Program-made: the position numbers and the translations under genes
Origin: CAYUIS01 sp964444825
GTDB lineage: Bacteria > Chloroflexota > Anaerolineae > B4-G1
Assembly (NCBI GenBank): GCA_964444825.1
Contig: CAYUIS010000005.1
Coordinates: 3,003 to 67,002 of the forward strand
Direction of reading: 5' to 3'
DNA: 64,000 bases
Part shown: positions 41,183 to 50,306 of the stretch, one piece after another
Numbering within the stretch: position 1 is the stretch's first letter
How the letters are laid out: every line of letters begins with the position of its first letter
Notes under the pieces: generated by a model
What the model was told of the DNA's origin: nothing
The model's database searches: none
What the model saw: the letters and a program-made list of their open reading frames with translations, nothing else

Positions 41183-42562
41183 TCAGATCGAAGCAAAGGG
41201 CTGGCGGGGGAGAAACTCACCGGTGCCGTGTTCACCAACAAAGCTGCCATCTTGAACCAGGAGGCGCCCCCGCCGAAGAACATGGCGCGGCCAGCCGAGC
41301 ACCTCCCATCCTGCATATGGGGAGATGTCGGTATTCATATGGAGGGACTCGCTGTCCAAAGCCTGGCTCCTGTTCGGATCAAAAACAACCACATCGGCAT
41401 CACTGCCTGGGATCAGGGTTCCTTTCCGTGGGTAAAGGCCAAACAGGCGGGATGGATTAGTGGATGTCAGTTTTACCCAATCAGACAGGGAAAGATGTCC
41501 TTGCCTCACACCATAGTGATACAGAAGGCTCATCCGCGTCTCGATCCCGGGTATGCCACTGGGAATCTGTGTGAAATCATCCCGTCCACGTGCCTTTTGC
41601 ACTCGTGTAAAGGGACAATGATCGGTACCGACGGTCTGAATCGTTCCTGTGCTCAGTGCTGTCCAGAGCGCCGACTGATCGCTGCGCTCCCGCAGCGGAG
41701 GGGAGAGCACATACCCCGCAGCAGTGTCAAAATCCTCGCTCTCATACACCCTCGCATCCAGCAAAAGATATTGGGGACAGGTCTCCCCGTAGGCCACCTG
41801 TCCCCGGATCTGAGCCCGTCGCAGAGCATCCAACGCACGTGCACACGTAACGTGGACGATGTATATGGGTGCGACCGCCGCTTCAGCCAGAGCCAGTGCT
41901 CGAGCGGTGGCCTCGGCCTCCGCAACCACCGGCCTCGTGAGCGCGTGATAGCGCGGCTCGATCTGCCCAGTTGCTCGGCAGGCGGCGACCAACTCATCGA
42001 TCAGATGGCCGTTTTCGGCGTGGACATTGACCAGCGCACCAAGGTCTCTGGCTCGCTCAAGTACACGGAACAACTGCGCGTCGTCCAACATGACGATGCC
42101 CTTGTAAGCCAGTAGCACCTTGAAGCTGGTGACGCCGCGTTCAACCACTGACTCCATTTCCTCGATCACATCTGGACGTGGGTCATTGATCAACATATGA
42201 AAGCCATAGTCAGTGACAGCACGCCCTTCCGCCCGAGTCAGCCACGCGTCTAGAGCCTCGGTTAGACTAGAGTAGCCACATTGCTCGGCATAGTTGATGA
42301 TGGTAGTCGTGCCCCCGCAGGCGGCGGCGATGGTACCGGATCCAAAGTCGTCACTCACGGCTAGGTCAGGTCCCAGAGTCAGGGCCAGATGGGTATGAGG
42401 GTCGATTCCACCCGGCAACACCAGACAGCCGTGGGCGTCGATCACCTCAGGGGAATCGAGCGACTGCCCGATCATCGCAACCTTCTCCCCAATGATGCCC
42501 ACATCGGCCGGGAATACGCCCTCTCCCAAAACCAGCGTTCCGCCCTTGACGACAATGTCCAC
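41183..42562 (-). CDS. Dihydropyrimidinase / hydantoinase
   Basis: 459 residues, amidohydrolase fold. Metal ligands: GGIDPHTHL, the carbamylated lysine in TSFKVLLAYKG, VHAENG, IVHVTCARA and VGTDHCPF. It opens the ring of dihydropyrimidines or hydantoins. It is the last gene of the large minus-strand locus and follows, by 22 bp, a PreA-like dehydrogenase, the enzyme that makes dihydropyrimidines; the two would act in sequence. D-phenylhydantoinase (HyuA-like) is the alternative name. Confidence 0.9.
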   Translation of the reverse strand: MDIVVKGGTLVLGEGVFPADVGIIGEKVAMIGQSLDSPEVIDAHGCLVLPGGIDPHTHLALTLGPDLAVSDDFGSGTIAAACGGTTTIINYAEQCGYSSLTEALDAWLTRAEGRAVTDYGFHMLINDPRPDVIEEMESVVERGVTSFKVLLAYKGIVMLDDAQLFRVLERARDLGALVNVHAENGHLIDELVAACRATGQIEPRYHALTRPVVAEAEATARALALAEAAVAPIYIVHVTCARALDALRRAQIRGQVAYGETCPQYLLLDARVYESEDFDTAAGYVLSPPLRERSDQSALWTALSTGTIQTVGTDHCPFTRVQKARGRDDFTQIPSGIPGIETRMSLLYHYGVRQGHLSLSDWVKLTSTNPSRLFGLYPRKGTLIPGSDADVVVFDPNRSQALDSESLHMNTDISPYAGWEVLGWPRHVLRRGRLLVQDGSFVGEHGTGEFLPRQPFASI

Positions 42563-42584
42563 GTTCCAGGTCTCCGGTCTATGG

Positions 42585-43706
42585 TCACTCTACGATGATG
42601 GCATTTTGCGGACAAACGCTCACGCAAAGCCCACAGCCGACACAGCGTTCGTGCTGAATCCGGGTGCTTGCTTCAGCTTCGATAGGAGCCTGCTTGAAAC
42701 ACACTCGGACACACAAACCGCAATTGGTGCATTTCTCGGGGTCAATCACGGCCCGAGCATCGTAACGCATCTCCATCTCTGCCAGCTTACGGTGGGTGAA
42801 GCCGCGCAAGGTATTGATATCGGCCACCCCTCGACCGGCGAGGTAGTGGCGCAGTTGCTCCTCTACTCGATCAAAGACTTGCAGTCCTCGGAGTAGCGGA
42901 GCGGCCACCATGCCTACCACCGTCGCGCCAACCATCGTTGCCTCTACCACGTCCTCCGCCTTGTTCACACCGCCAACGCCCACCACCGGCAGATCCACAA
43001 AACGGGAAATCTCGTACACGTACTTGATCATAACCGGCTTGATGGCTTCACCCGATAGGTATCCGCTACCATCCTCACTGCCCATACTGGGCAGACCGGT
43101 CGAAACGTCCACTGCGAGGACCGGACCAATAGAATCCATGGCAGCAACACCGTCGATGCCTGCTTCGACCAGGGCCTTGAGCACCTCCTCAAGGCGTGGC
43201 ATAAAGGGGCAGAGCTTGACCATCAACGGAAGTTTGATCTGGGGACGGGTCAGCCTGACGGCCTGGATCAGATCATCAGGATCGTAATCCACCAGGGAGA
43301 TGGCATCGGGTTCCCTCTTGGCGATCTCCACAGCCATGTCGGCCGCTACCTGGGGTGTGACATAGTTCTTGGCGATGCTAGTCACTAACATAAAATCCCG
43401 ATCACGGAGGGATTCGATCTCCTCCAGCCATTGCTCGAAGCCGACGTCCGACCAATCCGCGTTCATCAGGCTACTACGCCCTGTCTTGGCAATGAACGGG
43501 TTGGGAGAGGTGGCTGGCTGGGGGCGGATGCCCTTGGTGAACATCACGCCAATACTGTGGTCAGAGGCACGGCGAATTCGCTCTGCGCTGCCCGTTGCAG
43601 GACCTTCAGTTAGGGCCAAGGGATTACGCAGCGTGTGACCCAGAAATTCCACCTTGAGATTGATATCGCTTGGTTGCACGAGTACCTCCTGTTTCTGTTC
43701 TTTCAT
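42585..43706 (-). CDS. preA: PreA-like dihydropyrimidine dehydrogenase with two 4Fe-4S clusters
   Basis: 373 residues. A dihydroorotate-dehydrogenase-type FMN barrel (about 15-300; LVTSIAKNY, MVKLCPFM, DLPVVGVGGV, EATMVGATVVGM) is followed by two ferredoxin motifs, CTNCGLCVRVCFKQAP and CVGCGLCVSVCPQNA. This is the architecture of PreA and the C-terminal part of mammalian DPD, which reduce uracil/thymine. No PreT-like NADH partner is in the window, so electrons may come from ferredoxin. It is followed by a dihydropyrimidinase gene. Confidence 0.87.
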   Translation of the reverse strand: MKEQKQEVLVQPSDINLKVEFLGHTLRNPLALTEGPATGSAERIRRASDHSIGVMFTKGIRPQPATSPNPFIAKTGRSSLMNADWSDVGFEQWLEEIESLRDRDFMLVTSIAKNYVTPQVAADMAVEIAKREPDAISLVDYDPDDLIQAVRLTRPQIKLPLMVKLCPFMPRLEEVLKALVEAGIDGVAAMDSIGPVLAVDVSTGLPSMGSEDGSGYLSGEAIKPVMIKYVYEISRFVDLPVVGVGGVNKAEDVVEATMVGATVVGMVAAPLLRGLQVFDRVEEQLRHYLAGRGVADINTLRGFTHRKLAEMEMRYDARAVIDPEKCTNCGLCVRVCFKQAPIEAEASTRIQHERCVGCGLCVSVCPQNAIIVE

Positions 43707-43717
43707 ACCGATCCGCC

Positions 43718-46519
43718 TTACGCCTCCCCCTTCCCACGAGCCGCTGCGATCTTTTCAGGAGTGATGGGCAGGCTATGGATCCGTACACCCACGGCATCGA
43801 AAACCGCATTGGCAATGGCGGCAGCCGTGGGAGACATTGGCAGTTCACCCATACCCTTGGCGCCATATGGCCCCTCGGGGTGTGGGTCGGACACGCTGAT
43901 AGCTACCATGTCTGGCATATCGGTGATACGCTTTAGACCGAGTTTGGCATACTGGTCGGTGACAGGACGACCAGCTTCAAGACGGAATTCCTCACTCAGA
44001 CCATAGCCCATTCCCATCACGATACCCCCTTCGATCTGGCCCACGATACCCTGGGGGTTTATGGGTTCGCCCACATCAGAAGCGGATATGACCTTTAACA
44101 CCTCAACCTCGTGGGTCTGTTCATCTACAGCCACGATAGCCGCTTGGGCAGCGAACGAGTAAGCAAAATGGAGCCGGGTCAGTGCAGGATCCTGGCCAGG
44201 TATTGGGTCGGCGCGCTCTGGTACAGGGTAGGTCTGTGGGGCAACGTAGAATGCCCCGCGCTCGAGCACCCTGTCCTCGGCCGCGAGCCTGGCGGCCAGT
44301 TCATCGAGGGTACCGATGACTTTTTTCCCGTCAACGAGGCAAAAGACCCCGTTGGTCAGTTCCACTTTATCTCCACTTGTACCGATCTCTTGGGCGACGG
44401 CCGCGCAGAGGTCGCCCCGCAGTCCCATCGCGGCGCGATACACTGCGTTGCCACTCACAAAAGTCTGTCGGGAGGCAGTCGTCATCCAGCCTGATGGATC
44501 CTCGGCGGTATCTCCTACGTGTAGCAAAATGCGGTTGAAGGGCACGCCGAGCGTCTGAGCAGCGATCTGCACCATCACGGTGTCCGAGCCCTGCCCCAGA
44601 TCCATAGCCCCCTCACGGAGCAGGATGCTGCCGTCGGGCTGCAGCGACAGATGCGCCCCTGCGCCATCCTCCATTCCCGATCCCAGTCCGACATTCTTGT
44701 ACGATGATGCAAACCCTACCCCGACTCGCTTGCCCGGTGGTGGTTCCGGTACGCCCGATTCGGCCACCACGTCGCGTACTGCCTCCAGCGTGGCCCGCGC
44801 GCCTATGCTATGCTGTAGCACATGGCCAGTTATGGTCGCATCTCCTGGATCGAGGATGTTCTTTAGCCGGAATTCGACGGGATCCATTCCAAGCGCCTCG
44901 GCCAACAGGTCCATCTGGATCTCAGCGGCAAAGGTTGCCTGAGGATTGCCAAAACCACGAAACGCGCTGCCGTGCGGATTATTGGTGAAAGCGCCATACA
45001 CGTCCACCTTGACGTTGGGGACGTAGTAGGGTCCGCACGAAAAGGAAGCAGATCGAAAGAGCACGGCGTCGGTGGCCGAGGCGTACGCACCACCGTCACC
45101 GTATATCTCCACCTCGGCGGCGATCAGCTTTCCATCACGGGTCGCACCTGTGCGATAACGGAGCCATTCGGCATGGCGTTTGCCAGAAGCAAGAAGCGAT
45201 TCCCGCCGCGTCCACACGAACCTGACCGGTCGCCCGGTCTTGACAGCTCCCAGTGCCGCGATTATCTGGACGGTGATATCTTCCTTACCTCCAAATGCGC
45301 CCCCCATCGGCATATGGACCACGCGGACTTTTTCCAACGGTAGATCGAGCGCGGCGGCGATGTCTTCCTGATCGTGGATGGAGCTCTGACTGCCCACGTG
45401 AACGGTGACCCGACCATCCTCGCCAGGTATAGCTAGTCCTGCTTCAGGCTCCAGGTAGGCGTGCTCGACCGTCGGGGTGGTATACTCGCCCTCAACGATC
45501 ACATCCGCCTCGCTAAAGCCCTTGTCGACATCTCCTTTTCGGATAGGAATATAGCAGGTCAGGTTAGAGCCTTCGTCTTCGTGGATGATAGTCGCGCCCT
45601 CATCCAGCGCCTGCTGCGGACTCTCGATCACTGGCAGAGGTTCGTACTCGACCTGGATGAGCGAGAGGGCTCTCTCGGCCTGCGCCTCGCTCTCCGCGTA
45701 CACCGCAGCGACTACCTCGCCCAGATAGCGCACACGGTCCTCTGCAAAGATTGGTTGATCCTTGCGAATGATGCCAAACCGATTCCTGCCGGGCACGTCA
45801 CTGGCTGTGAGCACCGCCACCACGCCAGGAGCTCGCTCGGCTGCGGAAGTGTCCACCCCATGAATGCGGGCGTGAGGGTACACCGCACGAAGTACCTTGG
45901 TGTGGAGCATGTGCTCCACCCACAGATCGGCCGAGTACTTGAGGCGACCAGTGACTTTGTCCACCCCGTCCACGCGGGCTATGCCTCGCCCGACAACCTG
46001 ATCCTCCGTTGGATACAAATCGCTGGCTGGTACGGCTTCAATGCCATCGCGGAGCAGACGACTGGCTCGTTCAACAGCCGCGACGATGGGGCGGTAACCT
46101 GTGCAACGGCACAGGTTGGGCTTGAGAGCTCTTTTGATCTCATCAGGAGAGGGAGAGGGGTTCTTATCCAATAGAGCTTTGCCTGCCATCACCATCCCTG
46201 GGGTGCAGAAACCACATTGGATCGCCCCCTCCTCAATCATGGTGTACTGGAGCGGGTGCAGTGAGTCATCCCTGGCCAGGGATTCGATGGTCTCCACGCT
46301 ACGCCCGGCCATACGTCCCATCTTTAGTAGACAGGCTCGTTTAGCCAGGCCATCCACGATGACTGTGCACGCCCCACAGGTCCCCTCCGAGCAGCCGTCT
46401 TTGGTACCTGTCAGTCCAAGTTCCTCCCTTAGGTAAGCGAGGAGCGATGTCTCAGGTTCAACGTGGGCCTCGACAGCCACCCCGTTCACGTTCAGGCGAA
46501 TAGTCTGTTTTTCTGTCAC
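43718..46519 (-). CDS. Molybdenum hydroxylase (xanthine dehydrogenase/aldehyde oxidoreductase family), 2Fe-2S and Mo domains fused
   Basis: 933 residues. N-terminal 2Fe-2S domains: CSEGTCGACTVIVDG and GAIQCGFCTPGMVM ... LCRCTGY. The molybdopterin domain follows with GGAFGGKED, GSAFRGFGNPQ, EGAMDLGQGSDTV and the catalytic-glutamate motif GPYGAKGMGE near the end. There is no FAD domain, as in aldehyde oxidoreductases and selenium-dependent Mo hydroxylases. It would hydroxylate a purine, another N-heterocycle or an aldehyde. A selenium-dependent enzyme is possible given selD nearby, but nothing in the sequence proves it. Confidence 0.9.
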   Translation of the reverse strand: MTEKQTIRLNVNGVAVEAHVEPETSLLAYLREELGLTGTKDGCSEGTCGACTVIVDGLAKRACLLKMGRMAGRSVETIESLARDDSLHPLQYTMIEEGAIQCGFCTPGMVMAGKALLDKNPSPSPDEIKRALKPNLCRCTGYRPIVAAVERASRLLRDGIEAVPASDLYPTEDQVVGRGIARVDGVDKVTGRLKYSADLWVEHMLHTKVLRAVYPHARIHGVDTSAAERAPGVVAVLTASDVPGRNRFGIIRKDQPIFAEDRVRYLGEVVAAVYAESEAQAERALSLIQVEYEPLPVIESPQQALDEGATIIHEDEGSNLTCYIPIRKGDVDKGFSEADVIVEGEYTTPTVEHAYLEPEAGLAIPGEDGRVTVHVGSQSSIHDQEDIAAALDLPLEKVRVVHMPMGGAFGGKEDITVQIIAALGAVKTGRPVRFVWTRRESLLASGKRHAEWLRYRTGATRDGKLIAAEVEIYGDGGAYASATDAVLFRSASFSCGPYYVPNVKVDVYGAFTNNPHGSAFRGFGNPQATFAAEIQMDLLAEALGMDPVEFRLKNILDPGDATITGHVLQHSIGARATLEAVRDVVAESGVPEPPPGKRVGVGFASSYKNVGLGSGMEDGAGAHLSLQPDGSILLREGAMDLGQGSDTVMVQIAAQTLGVPFNRILLHVGDTAEDPSGWMTTASRQTFVSGNAVYRAAMGLRGDLCAAVAQEIGTSGDKVELTNGVFCLVDGKKVIGTLDELAARLAAEDRVLERGAFYVAPQTYPVPERADPIPGQDPALTRLHFAYSFAAQAAIVAVDEQTHEVEVLKVISASDVGEPINPQGIVGQIEGGIVMGMGYGLSEEFRLEAGRPVTDQYAKLGLKRITDMPDMVAISVSDPHPEGPYGAKGMGELPMSPTAAAIANAVFDAVGVRIHSLPITPEKIAAARGKGEA

Positions 46520-46595
46520 TGGCTCTCCTCCTCAGAATACAAACCCCAGGATGTCGTTTCCCGAGATCAATGGATCCGCCTTGTCCTTGCCTGGA

Positions 46596-46976
46596 TCACT
46601 GGACGATCTTAATGGCCTGTTCTGGGCACTGGTTCACACAACTCATGCATAGATCACAGATGAGAGGTTGCAGCCGCTCCGCGTCCCAGAACAGCCGGTC
46701 ACATTCCTCAACGCACGTGCCGCAGCCCGTGCACAGCTCCGCGTCGAACACCGTCCTATCTTCCTGGCGCACGAGTGCACCCGAAGGACACGCGGCTACA
46801 CAGTATGCCTGGATGCAGTGAGTACAGACCTTGGCCTCGAATGTCAAGACGTCACGCCGATATACCCGGAGGCGCGCGCGCGCCGGGCCAAACATGTTTT
46901 CGTGAGCAAACGCACACACTTGCTCACAGCTACGGCATCCGGTGCAGCGATCTGTGTCGATCTCGATATGAGTCAT
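46596..46976 (-). CDS. Multi-cluster 4Fe-4S ferredoxin-like protein
   Basis: 126 residues with sixteen cysteines in HycB/DmsB-like spacing: CTGCRSCEQVC, CTHCIQAYCVAAC, CTGCGTCVEEC and CDLCMSCVNQC, enough for four 4Fe-4S clusters. It would shuttle electrons from the adjacent aldehyde ferredoxin oxidoreductase (21 bp upstream), with which such subunits are often paired, and possibly from the Mo hydroxylase downstream. Confidence 0.9.
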   Translation of the reverse strand: MTHIEIDTDRCTGCRSCEQVCAFAHENMFGPARARLRVYRRDVLTFEAKVCTHCIQAYCVAACPSGALVRQEDRTVFDAELCTGCGTCVEECDRLFWDAERLQPLICDLCMSCVNQCPEQAIKIVQ

Positions 46977-46997
46977 ACTTGCCTCTAGAGATCGGGG

Positions 46998-48827
46998 TCA
47001 GTTAGAGATTGGCATCTGACCCAACAAGGCCAACAAAGCCAGTCGCCTCCACGTCTCCTGCGTGGGAAATCCCTGTTGATCCCACCCTCGTAGTTGATAG
47101 TACCGATCCAATAGCCGGTCTTGCTCAGCGCGGGATAGAGCGTGCCCGGCGCCCATTCCATCCGGCATGGGAATCTCAGAGAACCGTTGAGGCAGATAGT
47201 CTGCCTGCCGATCTATGCCCACCTGGGTATTGAAGGCGCGACTCAGATTCCAAATACGCTCCCCGACCGCGCATAGTCGTTCGCGGGTCCAATCCTGGCC
47301 GCTGGCAGCGCTTAGGAGAGTCGGAAGGTCATTTGTCAGCAACCCGATACCGTAGGGGAACTGACAGACACCCAGGCACTCTTGAGCCGCTTTCTCGTCC
47401 TGTTGACGTTTGACGAACTCGGCCTTTTGGTCCAGGCTGAACCAGGGCAACACGCCGGACGTCTCTCGGCCGAAAGGATAGGTGCGCAGATGACATGCAC
47501 CTCGGTCAGATGTCATATAGGCCAAAGCCATACCGGGCGACACACGAGGATCGTAGGCGGGGAACTCGAGCCCCTTGACCTGAGGCACCAATTCAGGGAA
47601 ACCAAGGGTCTCTCCCGCTATACGCGCGCCTTCGGCCAAAATATCACCGATACCCTCCCGATGGACAATTCGGTGCAGCAGACTGACCACCATATCCCCT
47701 CGACCCATCGAGGGGGAAAGCTCCAATTCAGCCCAAGAGATCAAACCCTCGTCCGCAGCGCCGAGCACCATTCCCACCAGCGTCCCGGCTGAGATAGTAT
47801 CCATCCCGGCCGTGTTGCATATGAGGTTGGCCTGGATGATAGCCTGAGGATCGTCAACCAGACAGTTGGGGCCGAACAAGGCCGCAGTCTCGTATTCTGG
47901 ACCTTCGATACCGTCCCCAGCCCCGCCGCTTCGCCATCGAGTACCCTTGGAGCAGGCCATTGGGCAGTTCGAGCAAGCCAGGCGTGCTTCCACAAGGCTG
48001 CCAAAAACAGTGGCGTCGATCCGCTCGATGGATTTGAAAACACTTTGCGTGAAATTGGCAACTGGTGTGATACCCAGCGTATGCATGCTGTCCAGGGAGC
48101 CTATTGTCCCATGCTCTCGTTTGTGTGGAACCCACTCGTTTTCAAAGATTCGTGCAAGCGCCCTGGACACGGCTGCCATAAATGCATCAGGATCGGCTAC
48201 CGCAAGAGCGCGCGTGCCCCGGACAGCGATAGCCTTGACTCGCTTGGAGCCAAGAACGGCACCCAAGCCCCCACGCCCAAGCTGGCGGGAATAATCGTTG
48301 CTTACGCAAGCAAACTTGACCAGTCGCTCACCGGCTGGCCCGATGCTGGCAACGCGAAAGCACCGATCGCCGAGCGCCTGTCGCAAGGTGGACTCGGTGT
48401 CGTAGACAGAGCAGCCCCAAAGCTGAGAGGCATCGTGGAACTGCACGTCCTTGTCCCGGATTACAACCGTCACAGGCCGCGATGATTGGCCCTCTAGCAC
48501 AACTAGATCGTGCCCAGTGAGCTTGAGTTCCTGTCCAAAGTGACCGCCGGAGTTGCTATCTAGGTAGATGCCTGTCAGGGGCGACTTGGTGACCGCCTCA
48601 TATCGAGACGAGGCAGGCGTCAGAGTGCCGCTTAATGCACCAGGCGCGAGAAATACCTTGTTTTGCGGTCCCAGGGGATCTACCTGCGGAGCGATTTCAC
48701 GATATAGATAGTAGCTCCCCAAGCCTTTACCGCCGACAAAAGCCGCGGTGACCTCGGCGGGGATGTCCTCGACCTCGGCCGTTTGACGGGTTAGGTCAAT
48801 ACGCAGTAAGCGATGGAACCATGTCAT
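46998..48827 (-). CDS. Aldehyde ferredoxin oxidoreductase family protein (tungsten-type)
   Basis: 609 residues, normal for AOR. N-terminal LRIDLTRQTAEVEDIP and FVGGKGLGSYYLYREI begin the bis-pterin domain; ASSRYEAVTKSPLTG is also conserved. Cluster cysteines are in CSNCPMACSKG plus a distant CLGVCQF. These enzymes use a tungstopterin to oxidise aldehydes to acids with ferredoxin. The subgroup is distant from archaeal AOR, so the substrate is open. It lies 24 bp downstream of an amidohydrolase gene and next to its Fe-S partner. Confidence 0.92.
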   Translation of the reverse strand: MTWFHRLLRIDLTRQTAEVEDIPAEVTAAFVGGKGLGSYYLYREIAPQVDPLGPQNKVFLAPGALSGTLTPASSRYEAVTKSPLTGIYLDSNSGGHFGQELKLTGHDLVVLEGQSSRPVTVVIRDKDVQFHDASQLWGCSVYDTESTLRQALGDRCFRVASIGPAGERLVKFACVSNDYSRQLGRGGLGAVLGSKRVKAIAVRGTRALAVADPDAFMAAVSRALARIFENEWVPHKREHGTIGSLDSMHTLGITPVANFTQSVFKSIERIDATVFGSLVEARLACSNCPMACSKGTRWRSGGAGDGIEGPEYETAALFGPNCLVDDPQAIIQANLICNTAGMDTISAGTLVGMVLGAADEGLISWAELELSPSMGRGDMVVSLLHRIVHREGIGDILAEGARIAGETLGFPELVPQVKGLEFPAYDPRVSPGMALAYMTSDRGACHLRTYPFGRETSGVLPWFSLDQKAEFVKRQQDEKAAQECLGVCQFPYGIGLLTNDLPTLLSAASGQDWTRERLCAVGERIWNLSRAFNTQVGIDRQADYLPQRFSEIPMPDGMGAGHALSRAEQDRLLDRYYQLRGWDQQGFPTQETWRRLALLALLGQMPISN

Positions 48828-48850
48828 TGCTAGAGTTGATCAGAAGTGAG

Positions 48851-50287
48851 CTAAGCCGCAAACCACTCCGGCCTCACGGCCTGTCGCCAGCGCGGACCAT
48901 AGTCAGGCCATGGGGCACTGAGCAAATCACGCGTCTCGAACCGTGCCCGGGATACGAGATCCGCGGCAGCCTCCTGGGCACGGGCAAGAATGGCATGTTC
49001 GTCCATTGTGAGTACCTGGCGATTCTGCATCACCACCTGCCCATCGATGATAGCGGTCACCACGTCGTGCCCTCGGGCGCTATAGACCAGCTTGCTGACC
49101 AGTTGATGATTGGCCATCAGGTGTGGCTGGTGAAAGTCGATGATGATAACGTCAGCCCGCTTGCCTGGCGCTAGACTGCCCACCTGTTCATCCAGGCCCA
49201 ACACTCGGGCCCCATCTATCGTCGCCATATCCAGTGCGTCCTCCGCCGTCAGGACCTCGGCGTCAAGGTGCTTCACCTTCTGGAGCATGGCTGCGAATTT
49301 CATCGCTTCAAACAGATCGTAGGTGTAGCTGGCCGCGCCATCGGTGCCCAAACCCACGATCACACCCTGCGCTCGCAGTTCTGCTATCGGTGCGACGCCG
49401 TATCCCAGGTGTGCGTTCGCTACCGGGCAGTGGGCAATCCTGCAATCGGTCTCAATGACCAACTGTATCTCACGAGGAGATAACCAGACGGCGTGGATGA
49501 GGATAGAATCCGGTCCTGTTAGGCCGATCTCGTGGACATGCTCGAGATCCCGCATCCCATAGTGCTTCAAAGAGCGCGAGACGATTTCCGCCCATCCGGC
49601 GACGTGAGTGGCAAGCTGCAGCCCTCGCGTCCGTGCCATCTCGATGGTCGTGTCCATGAGGCGATCGCTGATGTCTTCAGTGGAGCCAGGCCCCAGGGCG
49701 ACGACGGTACGACCCTGCTGGTGCCACTGGGCAATGAACTCATCCGCAGCATGGATCAGTTCGTCCTCACGCCGGATCATTGCCATATCCTCAAAGTCAA
49801 TGTGCTCTCCTGCAAAGGACTGATCCAACAGACCATAGACCGCGTGATGCCTCAGCCCCGCGTCTCGAAAGACCTGGGCCACTCGATGGATGCTCTCAAA
49901 CTCGTTGTGAAGATACCAGTGATCAGAAACGGTGGTCGTGCCACTCTTGATCATCTCCAGGGCCGCGACCTGTGCCCCAACCTCGGCGTGGTCCGCGCCA
50001 ATCTGAGAGGCGATGGGAAAGTTGAAACGCCAGTTCCAGGGATCAAAGTGCATGTCGTAGCCGATTCCCTCGATCAATGCTTGGTAGACGTGAGTGTGAC
50101 AGTTGACAAGCCCGGGACAGACCACGCACCCGGTAGCGTCGATGGTTTGATGAGCCTCGTGGTCCACAGAACCCTGTGCCACGGCGACGATTTCTCCACC
50201 GTCTACCACGACGGCGCCGCCTTCGACGACACGATGCTGGGGATCCATTGTGATCACCGTCCCACCGGTGATTATCAGATCAACCAT
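48851..50287 (-). CDS. Amidohydrolase, cytosine/SAH-deaminase superfamily (1)
   Basis: 478 residues from ATG 50287 (AGGAGAA upstream). Metal motif CHTHVYQALIEG, then HVAGWAE, IHAVWLSPREI and GLGTDGAASYTYDLFE with the catalytic aspartate. This is the branch of amidohydrolases that includes 8-oxoguanine, MTA/SAH and triazine deaminases. It is one of three such genes in the locus, each with different active-site surroundings, so they likely act on different bases or nucleosides. Tightly spaced with its neighbours (19-24 bp). Confidence 0.88.
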   Translation of the reverse strand: MVDLIITGGTVITMDPQHRVVEGGAVVVDGGEIVAVAQGSVDHEAHQTIDATGCVVCPGLVNCHTHVYQALIEGIGYDMHFDPWNWRFNFPIASQIGADHAEVGAQVAALEMIKSGTTTVSDHWYLHNEFESIHRVAQVFRDAGLRHHAVYGLLDQSFAGEHIDFEDMAMIRREDELIHAADEFIAQWHQQGRTVVALGPGSTEDISDRLMDTTIEMARTRGLQLATHVAGWAEIVSRSLKHYGMRDLEHVHEIGLTGPDSILIHAVWLSPREIQLVIETDCRIAHCPVANAHLGYGVAPIAELRAQGVIVGLGTDGAASYTYDLFEAMKFAAMLQKVKHLDAEVLTAEDALDMATIDGARVLGLDEQVGSLAPGKRADVIIIDFHQPHLMANHQLVSKLVYSARGHDVVTAIIDGQVVMQNRQVLTMDEHAILARAQEAAADLVSRARFETRDLLSAPWPDYGPRWRQAVRPEWFAA

Positions 50288-50306
50288 ACTTCTCCTATTC
50301 ACCGAT